Shown: positions 9,474-18,906, counted from the stretch's first letter. The stretch is DNA of 64,000 nt from Evansella clarkii (GCF_002019695.1 NZ_KV917376.1:3314040-3378039), one strand, 5' to 3'. The notes: a model not told the origin generated them from the letters alone. Program-made: numbers and translations.

Positions 9474-9876
9474 AGTAGGCTACACAACAGGAGTTTTTGA
9501 TTTATTTCACGTCGGCCATCTGAATATTTTAAAAAGGGCGAAGGAAGAATGTGATTACCTAATTGTGGGCGTCAGTACGGATGAACTTGTGCTGGAATAT
9601 AAAAATAAACAGCCGGTGACCTCATTCGAAGACAGAAAGGCTATTGTAGAAGGGATAAAATATGTTGATCAAGTAGTTCCTCAGTTTAACAGAGATAAAT
9701 ATTCAGCCTGGGAACATTTACTTTTCGATGTCATGTTTGTTGGTGACGACTGGAAAGGAAGTCCTCTTTTTGCTGAATTAGAAATGCGTTTCAGCCAGGC
9801 AGGAGTTGAAATCGTTTATTTCCCTTATACAAAGGGAGTTTCTACCACCTTGGTGAAAGAGAAAATAAGATCCTGA
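9460..9876 (+). CDS. tagD: Glycerol-3-phosphate cytidylyltransferase
   Basis: This 138-aa enzyme makes CDP-glycerol from CTP and sn-glycerol 3-phosphate. It has the cytidylyltransferase HxGH site in GVFDLFHVGHLNIL, the sugar-side stretch KNKQPVTSFEDRKAIVEGIKYVD and a C-terminal STTLVKEKI corresponding to the ISTT motif. I use ATG 9460, which has AGAGGAGG 6 bp upstream; an earlier in-frame start would lie within the preceding gene. CDP-glycerol made here most likely feeds the transferase directly upstream. It could also be a second copy supplementing a wall teichoic acid locus elsewhere. Confidence 0.9.
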   Translation: MKQYKVGYTTGVFDLFHVGHLNILKRAKEECDYLIVGVSTDELVLEYKNKQPVTSFEDRKAIVEGIKYVDQVVPQFNRDKYSAWEHLLFDVMFVGDDWKGSPLFAELEMRFSQAGVEIVYFPYTKGVSTTLVKEKIRS

Positions 9877-9888
9877 GGAAGGGATAGG

Positions 9889-10875
9889 ATGATTATGCCA
9901 CCTGAAATAAGTGTGATTGTACCGGTTCATAATGCAGGTCCTTACCTTAGGGATTGTGTGGACAGCATCCTGGCGCAGACCTTTACAAATCTGGAAATAA
10001 TACTTGTAAACGACGGCTCATCAGATAACAGCGCAAGCATTTGTGAGGAATACAGGGAAAAAGATAACAGAGTTACCGTCATCCATCAAAATTATGAGGG
10101 GGTCAGTTCTGCGAGAAACACAGGTGTTGCTGCCGCCCGGGGAAATTACATTGGTTTTGTTGACGGTGATGACTATATTGTCCCTCATATGTATGAAGAA
10201 TTGCACAGCTTATGTGAAAACACAGACAGTGATATTGCGGTTTGCCGGCTGGCCAGAGAAATAGACGAAAAGATCATCAATACTGCATTTAATGAGTTTA
10301 CGAAAGAAATGGATCACATAGAAGCCTTAAGGGAGCTTTTCAAAGGGAAGCTATACAGGTTTTCGTTATGTAATAAGCTTTTTAAAAAATCGTGCTTTCA
10401 TAATATCCAGTTTCCGGAAGGACGTTTACATGAGGATCTATCGACCACATACAGGTTATTTACCAATTCTTCAAAAACGGTTTTCAAAGAGTTTATTGGT
10501 TATATATACGTAAAGAGGAGCAACAGCATACTAACCTCGACTTTCTCAGAAAAGAGACTGGATGCTTTTACTGGGTGGGAAGAAATCGTAGATTATATGA
10601 CGGCAGAATATCCTCAGTTGTCAGATGAAGTATTAGCAGCCTTTACTTACGGCTGTATTGATAATATGTACTATATTATGAACCAGGTGGAAGACAGGAA
10701 TAAACAACAGTATTTTTTATCCGCCATCCAGCAGCCTGTCAGAAAATATTATAAAGAAATTATTACCAGCTCAATATTAAACCAAAAATATAAATACTTA
10801 ATTAGAGCAATCAATTATGATTTCAGACTGCTACTTTATTTTAACCAAATCAAAAGGCAATTGGCCAGAGCATAA
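9889..10875 (+). CDS. GT2 glycosyltransferase
   Basis: This 328-aa GT-A enzyme contains ISVIVPVHNAGPYLRDCVDSI, LVNDGSSDNSASICEEY and the metal site VDGDDYIVP near residue 95, then LCNKLFKKS and HEDLSTTYRLF, common to the EpsJ-like group. It follows tagD by 12 bp with GGAAGGGATAGG upstream. It should add one EPS sugar; specificity is unknown. Confidence 0.87.
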   Translation: MIMPPEISVIVPVHNAGPYLRDCVDSILAQTFTNLEIILVNDGSSDNSASICEEYREKDNRVTVIHQNYEGVSSARNTGVAAARGNYIGFVDGDDYIVPHMYEELHSLCENTDSDIAVCRLAREIDEKIINTAFNEFTKEMDHIEALRELFKGKLYRFSLCNKLFKKSCFHNIQFPEGRLHEDLSTTYRLFTNSSKTVFKEFIGYIYVKRSNSILTSTFSEKRLDAFTGWEEIVDYMTAEYPQLSDEVLAAFTYGCIDNMYYIMNQVEDRNKQQYFLSAIQQPVRKYYKEIITSSILNQKYKYLIRAINYDFRLLLYFNQIKRQLARA

Positions 10876-10914
10876 TCCTGCTAAACTCTAATATAAAAGG
10901 TGATGTCTTATAAT

Positions 10915-12108
10915 ATGAAAAAGAAACTACTTTTTGTGATTGATTCATTAGATGTAGCTGGTGCGGAAAAAAGTCTTGTCACATTATTATCGATGTTGGA
11001 TTATTCCAGTTTTTCAGTGGATTTAATGCTATTTTCTCATGGGAAAACCCTTGAAAAATTACTTCCTGAAGAAGTAAATATACTGCCACCGCTAAAATAT
11101 ACTGTTTTCTCAGGGTTAAGTCTTTCTAAGTCTGTCCTATACTCTGTGAAAGGTAAAAGTTTTAAGATGCTTAATTCCAGAATCAAATATTCGGTAAATA
11201 TAAGGAGAAAAACATACAGTAATCCCCAAAAAGCAAGGATCTTCTGGGAGTCAGCTGCTGATGTGATAGAAGTAAACCCTGAAACTTATGATATTGCCAT
11301 CGCGTATGCCCAGTGCATTCCTACTTTTTATGTGGCGGATAAAGTTAAAGCGAAAAAGAAGTTAGCCTGGGTAAATGTCAGCTACAGACTGGAGGACGAG
11401 GATAGAATTTTCCAGAAGGAGTTCTATGATAAGTGCGACAGAATAGTTGCTGTATCAAATAAAACAAAAGAAATATTTACAGAGACTTTTCCGGAATATA
11501 AAGATCAAACTGAGGTGATCTTCGATATTACTAACCCGGAGTTCATCTCCAGGATGGCTGATTTAGGAAAAGGATATAATGATAAGTTTGAAGGGACTAA
11601 AATTCTTACAATTGGCAGGCTCGCCAATCAAAAAGGCTACGATATCGCATTAAAAGCCTGTAAAATGCTGAAAGAACAGGGAAATATTAATTTTAGATGG
11701 TATGCATTAGGTAAAGGGCCTTTAGAGAGGAAGATAAGAGCGTCCATTGATGAGAATGGGCTGTCTGACCACTTTATTTTGCTTGGAGTCGAGGCAAATC
11801 CATACCCATACATTAAGAACTCGGATATATACGTTCAAACTTCAAGGTTTGAAGGCTTTGGAATAGCAATCGCAGAAGCGAGAATGCTTAATATTCCGGT
11901 TGTTACAACCAGATTTGATGCTGTTTTTTCCCAGATGGTAAACGAAAAAAATGGTTTAGTTGTAGATATGACCCCAGAAGCTGTGTATGAAGGAATTTTA
12001 AAGCTCCATAAAGACAAAGAGCTCAGGAGCAGTATTAGGGATTACTTAAAGACAGAGAAAAAAGGAAACGTAGAAGAGATCCAGAAGTTTTATAAATTAA
12101 TTGGATGA
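10915..12108 (+). CDS. GT4 glycosyltransferase (tandem paralogue)
   Basis: This 397-aa GT-B enzyme starts MKKKLLFVIDSLDVAGAEKSL and has donor site QTSRFEGFGIAIAEARMLNIPV. ATG 10915 is chosen because its paralogues begin at the same place; AAAGGTGAT lies about 10 bp upstream, and GTG 10900 would be inside that ribosome site. It is a paralogue of the genes at 6046, 12105 and 13358. The stop overlaps the next start (ATGA). Confidence 0.86.
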   Translation: MKKKLLFVIDSLDVAGAEKSLVTLLSMLDYSSFSVDLMLFSHGKTLEKLLPEEVNILPPLKYTVFSGLSLSKSVLYSVKGKSFKMLNSRIKYSVNIRRKTYSNPQKARIFWESAADVIEVNPETYDIAIAYAQCIPTFYVADKVKAKKKLAWVNVSYRLEDEDRIFQKEFYDKCDRIVAVSNKTKEIFTETFPEYKDQTEVIFDITNPEFISRMADLGKGYNDKFEGTKILTIGRLANQKGYDIALKACKMLKEQGNINFRWYALGKGPLERKIRASIDENGLSDHFILLGVEANPYPYIKNSDIYVQTSRFEGFGIAIAEARMLNIPVVTTRFDAVFSQMVNEKNGLVVDMTPEAVYEGILKLHKDKELRSSIRDYLKTEKKGNVEEIQKFYKLIG

Positions 12109-13322
12109 GAGTGTGTATTCTTATGAAGAAAAAAATCCTTTTCATGGTTATTAACATGAACGTAGGCGGCACCGAAAAAGCTTTGTTAAATATGATAAAT
12201 GAAATACCTGAAAGCGACTACGAGATTACTATATTGATGCTGGAAAAGTACGGCGGCTTCCTGGATTCCATACCAGGTAATGTAAAGGTTGAGTATGTGG
12301 ATGGGTACAAGGAGATAAAGGATCTGTTAAATCCTCCTCCTCTTAAGGTTGTAAAAGGCTTTTTACGTACAGGGCGGTTATTTAAAGCAGCTGGATTTTT
12401 TACTGTCAGCCTCCTTTCAAAATTATTAAACGATAAAATCCTACTAATGAAATATGCCCTGAGAAGTACTAGTACTCCCGTACTAAAAGATAAATATGAT
12501 ATAGCTGTCGCTTATGCTGGTCCAATGGACCTCATAAGCTTTTTTGTTGCAAAAAAAATAAAGGCTGACAGGAAGATACAGTGGATTCATTTTGATGTTA
12601 CAAAGATAGGGTTCGATAAAAACTATGCGGAAAAATTATATAAGTGTTTCGATCAAATTCATGTTGTCTCCAGGGAAGGGAAAGAGAAGTTTTTGAGCCT
12701 GCTTCCACAAATGGACCGAAAACTAGCAGTATACCCTAACTTTGTCTCTCGTAAGTCAGTGACAGCTATGGCAGAACAGGGAAGAGGCTTTGAGGATGCC
12801 TTTGAAGGATACAGAATCCTGACGGTAGGCCGTTTAAGTAAAGAAAAAGGGCAGGACCTTGCTATTCAGGTGATATCAAAGTTAAAGGAAAAAGGTTTTA
12901 ATGTAAAATGGTACTGCATTGGTGAAGGCAACGCCAGGAAAGAATATGAACAGCTAATCAGGGATTACGGAGTTGAAAAAGAATTTATCCTATTAGGATC
13001 CAACTCTAACCCATATCCTTTTATGAAACAATGCGATATTTACGTTCAGCCGTCCAGGCATGAAGGATTTTGCATTACTCTGGCCGAGGCAAAATGCTTT
13101 AATAAACTGATAGTATGTACAGACTTTACGGGGGCAAGAGAACAAATAATTAATAATGAGACAGGGCTGATCGTCGACTTTGATGCAGAACAAACAGCCG
13201 ATGCGCTCGTAAAATTGTTAAAGGACGAAAAACTTAGAGATAAGATACAGCGTAACAGAAACACAAGGAGTGAAACGGAAAATACAGCCGATATAATTCT
13301 TTTTAGTTCGCCTAGTGCATAA
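12105..13322 (+). CDS. GT4 glycosyltransferase (tandem paralogue)
   Basis: This GT-B enzyme of up to 405 aa contains KKKILFMVINMNVGGTEKALLNM, IQWIHFDVTK, RWYC-type WYCIGEGNARKEYEQ, SNSNPYPFMKQ and the donor site QPSRHEGFCITLAEAKC. ATG 12105 overlaps the preceding stop; ATG 12123 would give 399 aa and matches the paralogue starts better, but neither has a strong ribosome site. It is most like the next gene, so the pair looks like a fairly recent duplication. The last 20 residues are unlike the other paralogues. Confidence 0.85.
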   Translation: MRVCILMKKKILFMVINMNVGGTEKALLNMINEIPESDYEITILMLEKYGGFLDSIPGNVKVEYVDGYKEIKDLLNPPPLKVVKGFLRTGRLFKAAGFFTVSLLSKLLNDKILLMKYALRSTSTPVLKDKYDIAVAYAGPMDLISFFVAKKIKADRKIQWIHFDVTKIGFDKNYAEKLYKCFDQIHVVSREGKEKFLSLLPQMDRKLAVYPNFVSRKSVTAMAEQGRGFEDAFEGYRILTVGRLSKEKGQDLAIQVISKLKEKGFNVKWYCIGEGNARKEYEQLIRDYGVEKEFILLGSNSNPYPFMKQCDIYVQPSRHEGFCITLAEAKCFNKLIVCTDFTGAREQIINNETGLIVDFDAEQTADALVKLLKDEKLRDKIQRNRNTRSETENTADIILFSSPSA

Positions 13323-13357
13323 GAAGAGATAATTTACTGGAGGAAGGGGGTTAAAAA

Positions 13358-14518
13358 ATGAACAAGAAAAAAGTATTATTCATGCTTACTAGTATGAATA
13401 TAGGTGGAGTAGAGAAATCACTTTTATCTTTACTTTCTGTCATTCCGAAAGAGAAATATGAAATTACTATCCTGCTCTTAGAAAAAAAAGGAGGATTTTT
13501 AAATGATATCCCTGACTGGGTTAAAGTAGAGGAAGCCGCCTGGTTTAAGAAAATAAAGCCGGTAATCATGCAGCCACCGCAGAAAACGATTGCTGATCAA
13601 CTGAAAAAAAAAGAGTTTCTCAGTGTTCCTGCATTTGCAGCCACTTATTTTTTATCAAAAAAAATGGATAACAGGTATCTTTACTATTCCTATGTTCTTA
13701 AGAATGTCCCTGAAAATTCATATGAATACGATGCTGCTATTTCATATCAGGGGCCGACAGATGTAATTGATTTTTATGTAGCAAATAAAGTAAAAGCAGC
13801 TAAGAAAATTTCCTGGGTGCATTTTGATGTTTCAAAACATAGGGTTAACGAGAAATTATATACAACTTTATATAAAAGGTTTGACAAAATTTTTGTGGTT
13901 TCGAAAACTGCGAAAGAAAAAATTTGTGAGAAATTTTCTGAAACTAGACCCAAAATTGAAGTTTTTAAAAATATGATTTCTCATGAACTAGTTAACGAAT
14001 TATCGAAAGAAGAGGTAGACTTTGATAATAATTTTTCTGGATTACGAATAGTAACAGTTGGAAGGCTTTCTTTTGAGAAAGGCCAGATGTTAGCGATTGA
14101 AGTGTTAAAGAAACTTAAAAGTGAAGGTCACAATGTAAGATGGTATTGCATCGGTGAAGGAAATAACCGAAGTGAGTATGAAAAGCTAATCGTACAATAT
14201 GATCTCATAAATGACTTTAAATTATTAGGTGCAAAAAAAAATCCTTACCCGTTTATTTCAAAAGCTGATATCTATGTCCAACCATCTATGCATGAGGGCT
14301 ATTGTATGACATTGATGGAGGCTAAAATGTTAAAAAAACCAATTATTACTACTAATTTCACAGGGGCAAAGGAACAAATAAAGGATGAGTATAATGGTTA
14401 TATTATAAATTATAATAGGGTTGAATTATATGAAAAGATTAAATATCTAATCGAAAATCCAGAAATCAGGAAAAACCTAACGATAAACCTTAATAAATCA
14501 GTTAACAGCCAGGAGTAA
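13358..14518 (+). CDS. GT4 glycosyltransferase (tandem paralogue)
   Basis: This 386-aa GT-B enzyme begins MNKKKVLFMLTSMNIGGVEKSL. It shares with the preceding gene YEITILLLEKKGGFLNDIP, ISWVHFDVSK, RWYCIGEGNNRSEYEKL, KKNPYPFISKADIYVQPS and donor site MHEGYCMTLMEAKMLKKP. The start is well supported by GGAGGAAGGGGG upstream. The gene is visibly AT-richer than its partner and begins an AT-rich stretch reaching to about 18.9 kb, which suggests a different origin or faster drift. Confidence 0.87.
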   Translation: MNKKKVLFMLTSMNIGGVEKSLLSLLSVIPKEKYEITILLLEKKGGFLNDIPDWVKVEEAAWFKKIKPVIMQPPQKTIADQLKKKEFLSVPAFAATYFLSKKMDNRYLYYSYVLKNVPENSYEYDAAISYQGPTDVIDFYVANKVKAAKKISWVHFDVSKHRVNEKLYTTLYKRFDKIFVVSKTAKEKICEKFSETRPKIEVFKNMISHELVNELSKEEVDFDNNFSGLRIVTVGRLSFEKGQMLAIEVLKKLKSEGHNVRWYCIGEGNNRSEYEKLIVQYDLINDFKLLGAKKNPYPFISKADIYVQPSMHEGYCMTLMEAKMLKKPIITTNFTGAKEQIKDEYNGYIINYNRVELYEKIKYLIENPEIRKNLTINLNKSVNSQE

Positions 14519-14573
14519 TTAAATATTTTCTATCAGTTTACTCTAAAGTGAATGTTTAAAGCATGATAGTTAA

Positions 14574-14798
14574 TCATTATTGTTAATTACTCTAACTCTA
14601 GTGCAAACAGGCACAATTCTGTCATACGATTTATCATCTTAAGGATCTCAAGCTATAGATATAGGGTATAATGACATAGAATATGAATGGTTCTTACAAA
14701 ACGCTACAGAAAAGGTGTCAGTTAAATATAGATACATTGGTGAAATAGAGGGTGGTGCTTCTGTTAGAGAGTTAAAGGACCCAAATAATAAGAAATAG
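14574..14798 (+). pseudogene. Remnant of a GT-D fold (SP_1767/DUF1792-type) glycosyltransferase
   Basis: The frame through 14574-14798 has no proper start and is broken by TAA at 14640-14642. On both sides it reads as the C-terminal part of a GT-D glycosyltransferase: LTLVQTGTILSYDLSS before the stop and SQAIDIGYNDIEYEWFLQ, then ATEKVSVKYRYIGE, after it. From memory, intact family members read close to GPTATVLAYDLxxxGYQALDIGHIDIEYEW. The N-terminal 150 or more residues are gone. It is a decayed gene that once sat at the end of the upstream glycosyltransferase run. Confidence 0.72.
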
Positions 14799-14826
14799 TA
14801 AGAATTATAAATTAAAGGGTGAAATT

Positions 14827-16599
14827 ATGAGGGACACAGTAAAAAAACTTTTTAATCTTTTTAGTAAAAAGGAAAAGAAAAATCTACTTTTTTTATTGTT
14901 TATGATGATTTTAGCAGCCTTGTTTGAAACAATAGGAATAGGATTAATTGTTCCTTTAGTAGGAGTTATTACAAACCCTTCGGTAATTCACGAACAAGCT
15001 ATCCTTGCTTATGTATACAATGCATTTAAATTTCAATCAACCAGTTCATTTATGTTTTTCTCCGTCATATTTTTACTAATAGTCTTTCTACTAAAAAATT
15101 GTTATTTACTTCTGTTTCACTATTTTCAATATAAATTAATCTTTAATCAGCAAGTGAATCTTTCACGAATGCTTTTTAAGGAATACTTAACAAAACCTTA
15201 TACTTTTCATCTCCAAAGGAATTCTGCTGACTTACTAAGAAATGTAAACAACGAAGTATCAAGAGTATTTCAGGGAATTATAATGTCTTCTTTTCAGCTA
15301 TTCACAGAGTTCCTTGTGATTCTTTGCATAACCACATTACTTTTTATAACAGCACCAGTAGCAACATTAACTGCCTCTATACTATTAGGAGTTAGTGTTT
15401 TTTTATTTTTTAAGTTTTTTCGAAAAAAAATCAGTTATCTTGGTAAAGAACAACAGAAAGTTAGCGGTGAAACGATTAAATGGGTTAATCAAGGATTAGG
15501 GGCAAGTAAAGAAGTGAAAGTATCAGGAAAAGAAAGCTTCTTTGTGAATGCCTATGCTGCTAAAAGTCAGATTAAAGCAAATAATAGTCGTTACATGATG
15601 ATGTTAGACCAGGTGCCCAGATATTTTATTGAAACATTACTAGTATCAGTAGTACTGGTAACAATGTTAATCATTATATTGCAGGGAACAGACACGACAC
15701 AGCTAGTAGCAACCATGGCTTTATTTGCAATGGCAGCATTCCGATTAATGCCATCTATTAATAGAGTTGTTGCTATGATAAATTCAATAAGGTATAGCTA
15801 TCCAGCATTAGAGGTTGTCTACAATGATATTTTTAATATAAAAGAAGATACTTTTAAAACTTCAAATCAAATATTAAAATCAGTTAACTTTGGCGAAAAA
15901 ACTTTTAAGGATTCAATTAATGTTAGTGATCTCTCTTTTCGTTATCCAAACCAGAAGGATTATTCGGTAAAGGATGTATCCTTATCAATTCCAATAGGTA
16001 GTTCTGTTGCGTTTATAGGTGAATCAGGGGCTGGAAAAACAACGATTGTGGATATTATACTCGGGCTTTTTAAACCTGAAAAAGGAAAGGTAACTGTTGA
16101 TAATATTGACCTGTTTGAACAAAAAGAACTATGGCAGCAAAAGATTGGGTATATCCCTCAATTTATCTTTTTGTCGGATGATACTATCCGGGGAAATATT
16201 GCCTTTGGATTAGATAATAAGGATATAAATGATACAGAAGTTTGGAGATCCTTGGAGCAAGCACAACTTAAGGAATTTGTGGAATCTTTGCCTGAAGGCC
16301 TTGATACAGAAGTAGGTGAAAGAGGAGTTAGACTTTCTGGAGGTCAAAGACAACGAATCGGAATAGCTCGTGCATTGTATCATAATCCTGAAATATTATT
16401 TATGGACGAAGCAACCTCGGCATTGGATAATAATACTGAAAAAGAAATCATGAAGTCGGTAGATGGGCTCAAGGGAGAAAAGACTCTAATCATAATTGCC
16501 CACAGACTAAGCACTATCGAAAATTGTGATATCGTTTTTAAGTTAAATAAGGGAAGACTTATATCTATTGAAAACAAAAAGGAACGTTCAATAATGTAA
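14827..16599 (+). CDS. ABC exporter, PglK/MsbA-like candidate flippase
   Basis: This 590-aa half-transporter has an N-terminal six-helix exporter domain (about residues 1-330) and a C-terminal ATPase with Walker A GESGAGKTT, Q-loop YIPQFIFL, signature LSGGQRQR and Walker B ILFMDEATSALD. This layout is used by PglK and MsbA, which flip lipid-linked oligosaccharides, and by peptide or lipid exporters. No MATE-type Wzx/EpsK flippase is visible in the locus, so this protein is the best candidate for moving the EPS repeat across the membrane. ATG 14827 has AAAGGGTGAAATT upstream. Confidence 0.82.
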   Translation: MRDTVKKLFNLFSKKEKKNLLFLLFMMILAALFETIGIGLIVPLVGVITNPSVIHEQAILAYVYNAFKFQSTSSFMFFSVIFLLIVFLLKNCYLLLFHYFQYKLIFNQQVNLSRMLFKEYLTKPYTFHLQRNSADLLRNVNNEVSRVFQGIIMSSFQLFTEFLVILCITTLLFITAPVATLTASILLGVSVFLFFKFFRKKISYLGKEQQKVSGETIKWVNQGLGASKEVKVSGKESFFVNAYAAKSQIKANNSRYMMMLDQVPRYFIETLLVSVVLVTMLIIILQGTDTTQLVATMALFAMAAFRLMPSINRVVAMINSIRYSYPALEVVYNDIFNIKEDTFKTSNQILKSVNFGEKTFKDSINVSDLSFRYPNQKDYSVKDVSLSIPIGSSVAFIGESGAGKTTIVDIILGLFKPEKGKVTVDNIDLFEQKELWQQKIGYIPQFIFLSDDTIRGNIAFGLDNKDINDTEVWRSLEQAQLKEFVESLPEGLDTEVGERGVRLSGGQRQRIGIARALYHNPEILFMDEATSALDNNTEKEIMKSVDGLKGEKTLIIIAHRLSTIENCDIVFKLNKGRLISIENKKERSIM

Positions 16600-16605
16600 G
16601 TATTA

Positions 16606-16639
16606 AAAACCATTGATCAAAAACTTGATCAATGGTTTT
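16606..16639 (+). terminator. Intrinsic terminator after the ABC exporter
   Basis: A perfect 15-bp inverted repeat (AAAACCATTGATCAA, 4-base loop, TTGATCAATGGTTTT) starts 7 bp after the stop. Its right arm ends in a T run. It probably ends, or partly ends, the upstream EPS transcript. Confidence 0.85.
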
Positions 16640-16729
16640 CCTATATCCTTTAGGGACAATTTAAATGTGCTTCACCACTTACGTTTTAAGTAAATTGATC
16701 TTTGAGTAAATTGAGGGTGAGTGTTTTTT

Positions 16730-17827
16730 ATGAAAGATTTACACTTGATAAAAGATATTTTCTGGTTGAGGTGCTACGCTTGCTTAGCTGTAACGTTACT
16801 ACATGCTATATACCATGGTCAGCAAATATATGAAGATCCTAACATGATTCATACTGTAAGTTACCTAATATACATGTCTACCCTGTTTGGTGTCCCGGTA
16901 TTCGTATATATTACAGAATTTTTATTGTCAAAAAACTACCCAAATAGAGTACCTCAGGACTTCCTGAAAAAAAGAGCTAAAATATTATTATTCCCTTATT
17001 TATTTATGAGTATTGTCTATGCATTTTTAAACTTAGAATCATGGACATTACAAAGCTTCTCTATAAGAATTTTAGAAAATGTATTTCTTGGAAAGTCCCC
17101 TCTTTATTTTATTTTAATAATTTTTCAATTTTATTTGTTGCATATGCTGTTTAGTAAGTATCTATATCGTTTTTCTGCAAGGAGGGTTTTAACTGTTGCG
17201 TTTTTAGTTAACTTTCTTTATTTGTCAATTTTTAATTTCGTGGGTATTTCAGATAGTTCTCTTGCAAACTATATTTGGAATACAGGATACTGGTTACCGT
17301 TTATAGGATGGATTTTTTACTTTGTATTGGGGTTTTACAGTGCAAAAAATTATAAATATATTGAGAAGGTTATGCGTTCTAACAGACTTCTTTTATTAAT
17401 AGGCTTGTTGTTGCTTACCATCATTTCATTAGGTGTTATGTTGCTTATGAACAGATTATTTTTGCTTGATTATAATTCCAAGAGGGTCGGTATGCTTTTA
17501 TATGCTCCATCAATTATATTTCTAATAACTTTCTTTTCCACACGTTTTAATAAAGTACCTAAACTAGTGATGATTATAAGTGATTATTCATTCAGTATAT
17601 TCCTTCTAAACTGGTTTTACCTTACGCTATTAAGTTACATAAAACCACCACCAGTTCTAAATATTTTATCGTACTCTATTTTAATGTTTATTTTCACCAT
17701 ATTTTTATGTATAGGAACTGGTTATATATTTAATCAAATATCTTTTGGCAAATATTTTGTGGGGCAAGTGAGGAAATACAGGAAAAATATTACTCTTAGA
17801 AAAGATAAGTCAGAGCGAGCTATATAG
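16730..17827 (+). CDS. Membrane acyltransferase (acyltransferase 3 family)
   Basis: This 365-aa integral membrane protein has about ten hydrophobic segments. It opens with IFWLRCYACLAVTLLHAIYH, the Arg-x10-His arrangement of acyltransferase-3 proteins (OafA, WcaH-like, IcaC), and keeps the family's KKRAKILLFPYLF loop. Such proteins O-acetylate or otherwise acylate surface polysaccharides. ATG 16730 is preferred over GTG 16721 because TTGAGGGTGAG lies 8 bp upstream. The gene stands behind its own terminator-bounded gap and before a GT2 gene, consistent with decoration of the EPS. Confidence 0.82.
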   Translation: MKDLHLIKDIFWLRCYACLAVTLLHAIYHGQQIYEDPNMIHTVSYLIYMSTLFGVPVFVYITEFLLSKNYPNRVPQDFLKKRAKILLFPYLFMSIVYAFLNLESWTLQSFSIRILENVFLGKSPLYFILIIFQFYLLHMLFSKYLYRFSARRVLTVAFLVNFLYLSIFNFVGISDSSLANYIWNTGYWLPFIGWIFYFVLGFYSAKNYKYIEKVMRSNRLLLLIGLLLLTIISLGVMLLMNRLFLLDYNSKRVGMLLYAPSIIFLITFFSTRFNKVPKLVMIISDYSFSIFLLNWFYLTLLSYIKPPPVLNILSYSILMFIFTIFLCIGTGYIFNQISFGKYFVGQVRKYRKNITLRKDKSERAI

Positions 17828-17873
17828 TGTGCTTTTGATAATTTCGCAGACTTAGTAAGGAGAGAATTATTTT

Positions 17874-18863
17874 ATGGCAGAAATAAGTATTATCGTACCT
17901 GTCTATAACTTAGAAAATTATTTAAAAAAATGCATAGATTCAATCTTATCTCAAACATTTACCGACTTTGAGCTTATATTAGTCAATGATGGTTCTACAG
18001 ATAGCAGCGGGATATTATGTGACAGTTATGCTGCAATTGACAATAGAGTTAAAGTGATTCATAAAAAAAATGGCGGTGTTGCTTCTTCTAGAAATGCTGG
18101 CTTAACAGCATCTGAAGGTAAATATATTGGATTCGTAGATAATGATGATTATATACACCAATCGATGTATGAAATTTTATATAATACTGCATGTAAGTAT
18201 TCATCTGATATAGTAGTTTGTGATTTCAAAAAGGTTAAGGGAGGTCAGTTAACAGATATAAACGGTTTAAAAAGACCATTTCCCATCCGCCATATGAATA
18301 ACGTAGATGCCCTTCACCAGTTGTATACAGAGAATGGGATTACCTTTGTTTGTCCTTGGAATAAGATTTATAAAAGAGAGTTGTTTAATGATATTAGATA
18401 TGAAGAGGGAGTTATCAATGATGATGAAAGCATTGCACATAAACTTTTATATCAGAGCCAGAAAATGACGTATATTAACGCTCAACTTTATTACTACATA
18501 CAAAGAGAAGGCAGTCAGATCAATTCCCCTTTCCATATAAAGAGATTGGATGCGGTGTATATTTTGAAAAATAGAACGAAATTTTTTAAGGAAATAAACG
18601 AAAAAGAATTACAACAGAAAGCATTAAAGCATTTTATAGAGAAATTCTTCTGGTATTATTCCCTTGCCGGAATACACATAAACGATAATAAAGAAATGAA
18701 AAAGTTGAAAAATACTTTCAACAGTAGTTTTTTTGATTTGATAAAACATAGAGAAATTGGCTGGAAACAAAAGATATTTTTAATCTTATTCCGTATTAGT
18801 CCCTCTATGTATGAACTAATTAAGAATCTTCGGGAAAGACCGAAAAAGGAAATGAACAAGTAA
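17874..18863 (+). CDS. GT2 glycosyltransferase
   Basis: This 329-aa GT-A enzyme shows ISIIVPVYNLENYLKKCIDSI, LVNDGSTDSSGILCD, the metal site VDNDDYIHQ near residue 94 and WNKIYKRELF. It resembles the EpsJ-like enzymes at 7238 and 9889. It starts at ATG 17874 behind AAGGAGAGAAT. Its DNA is AT-rich like the two genes before it. Confidence 0.87.
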   Translation: MAEISIIVPVYNLENYLKKCIDSILSQTFTDFELILVNDGSTDSSGILCDSYAAIDNRVKVIHKKNGGVASSRNAGLTASEGKYIGFVDNDDYIHQSMYEILYNTACKYSSDIVVCDFKKVKGGQLTDINGLKRPFPIRHMNNVDALHQLYTENGITFVCPWNKIYKRELFNDIRYEEGVINDDESIAHKLLYQSQKMTYINAQLYYYIQREGSQINSPFHIKRLDAVYILKNRTKFFKEINEKELQQKALKHFIEKFFWYYSLAGIHINDNKEMKKLKNTFNSSFFDLIKHREIGWKQKIFLILFRISPSMYELIKNLRERPKKEMNK

Positions 18864-18906
18864 AACAATAGTTTAACAAATTACGCTGCAGAAGGAGGAT
18901 AAGGCA

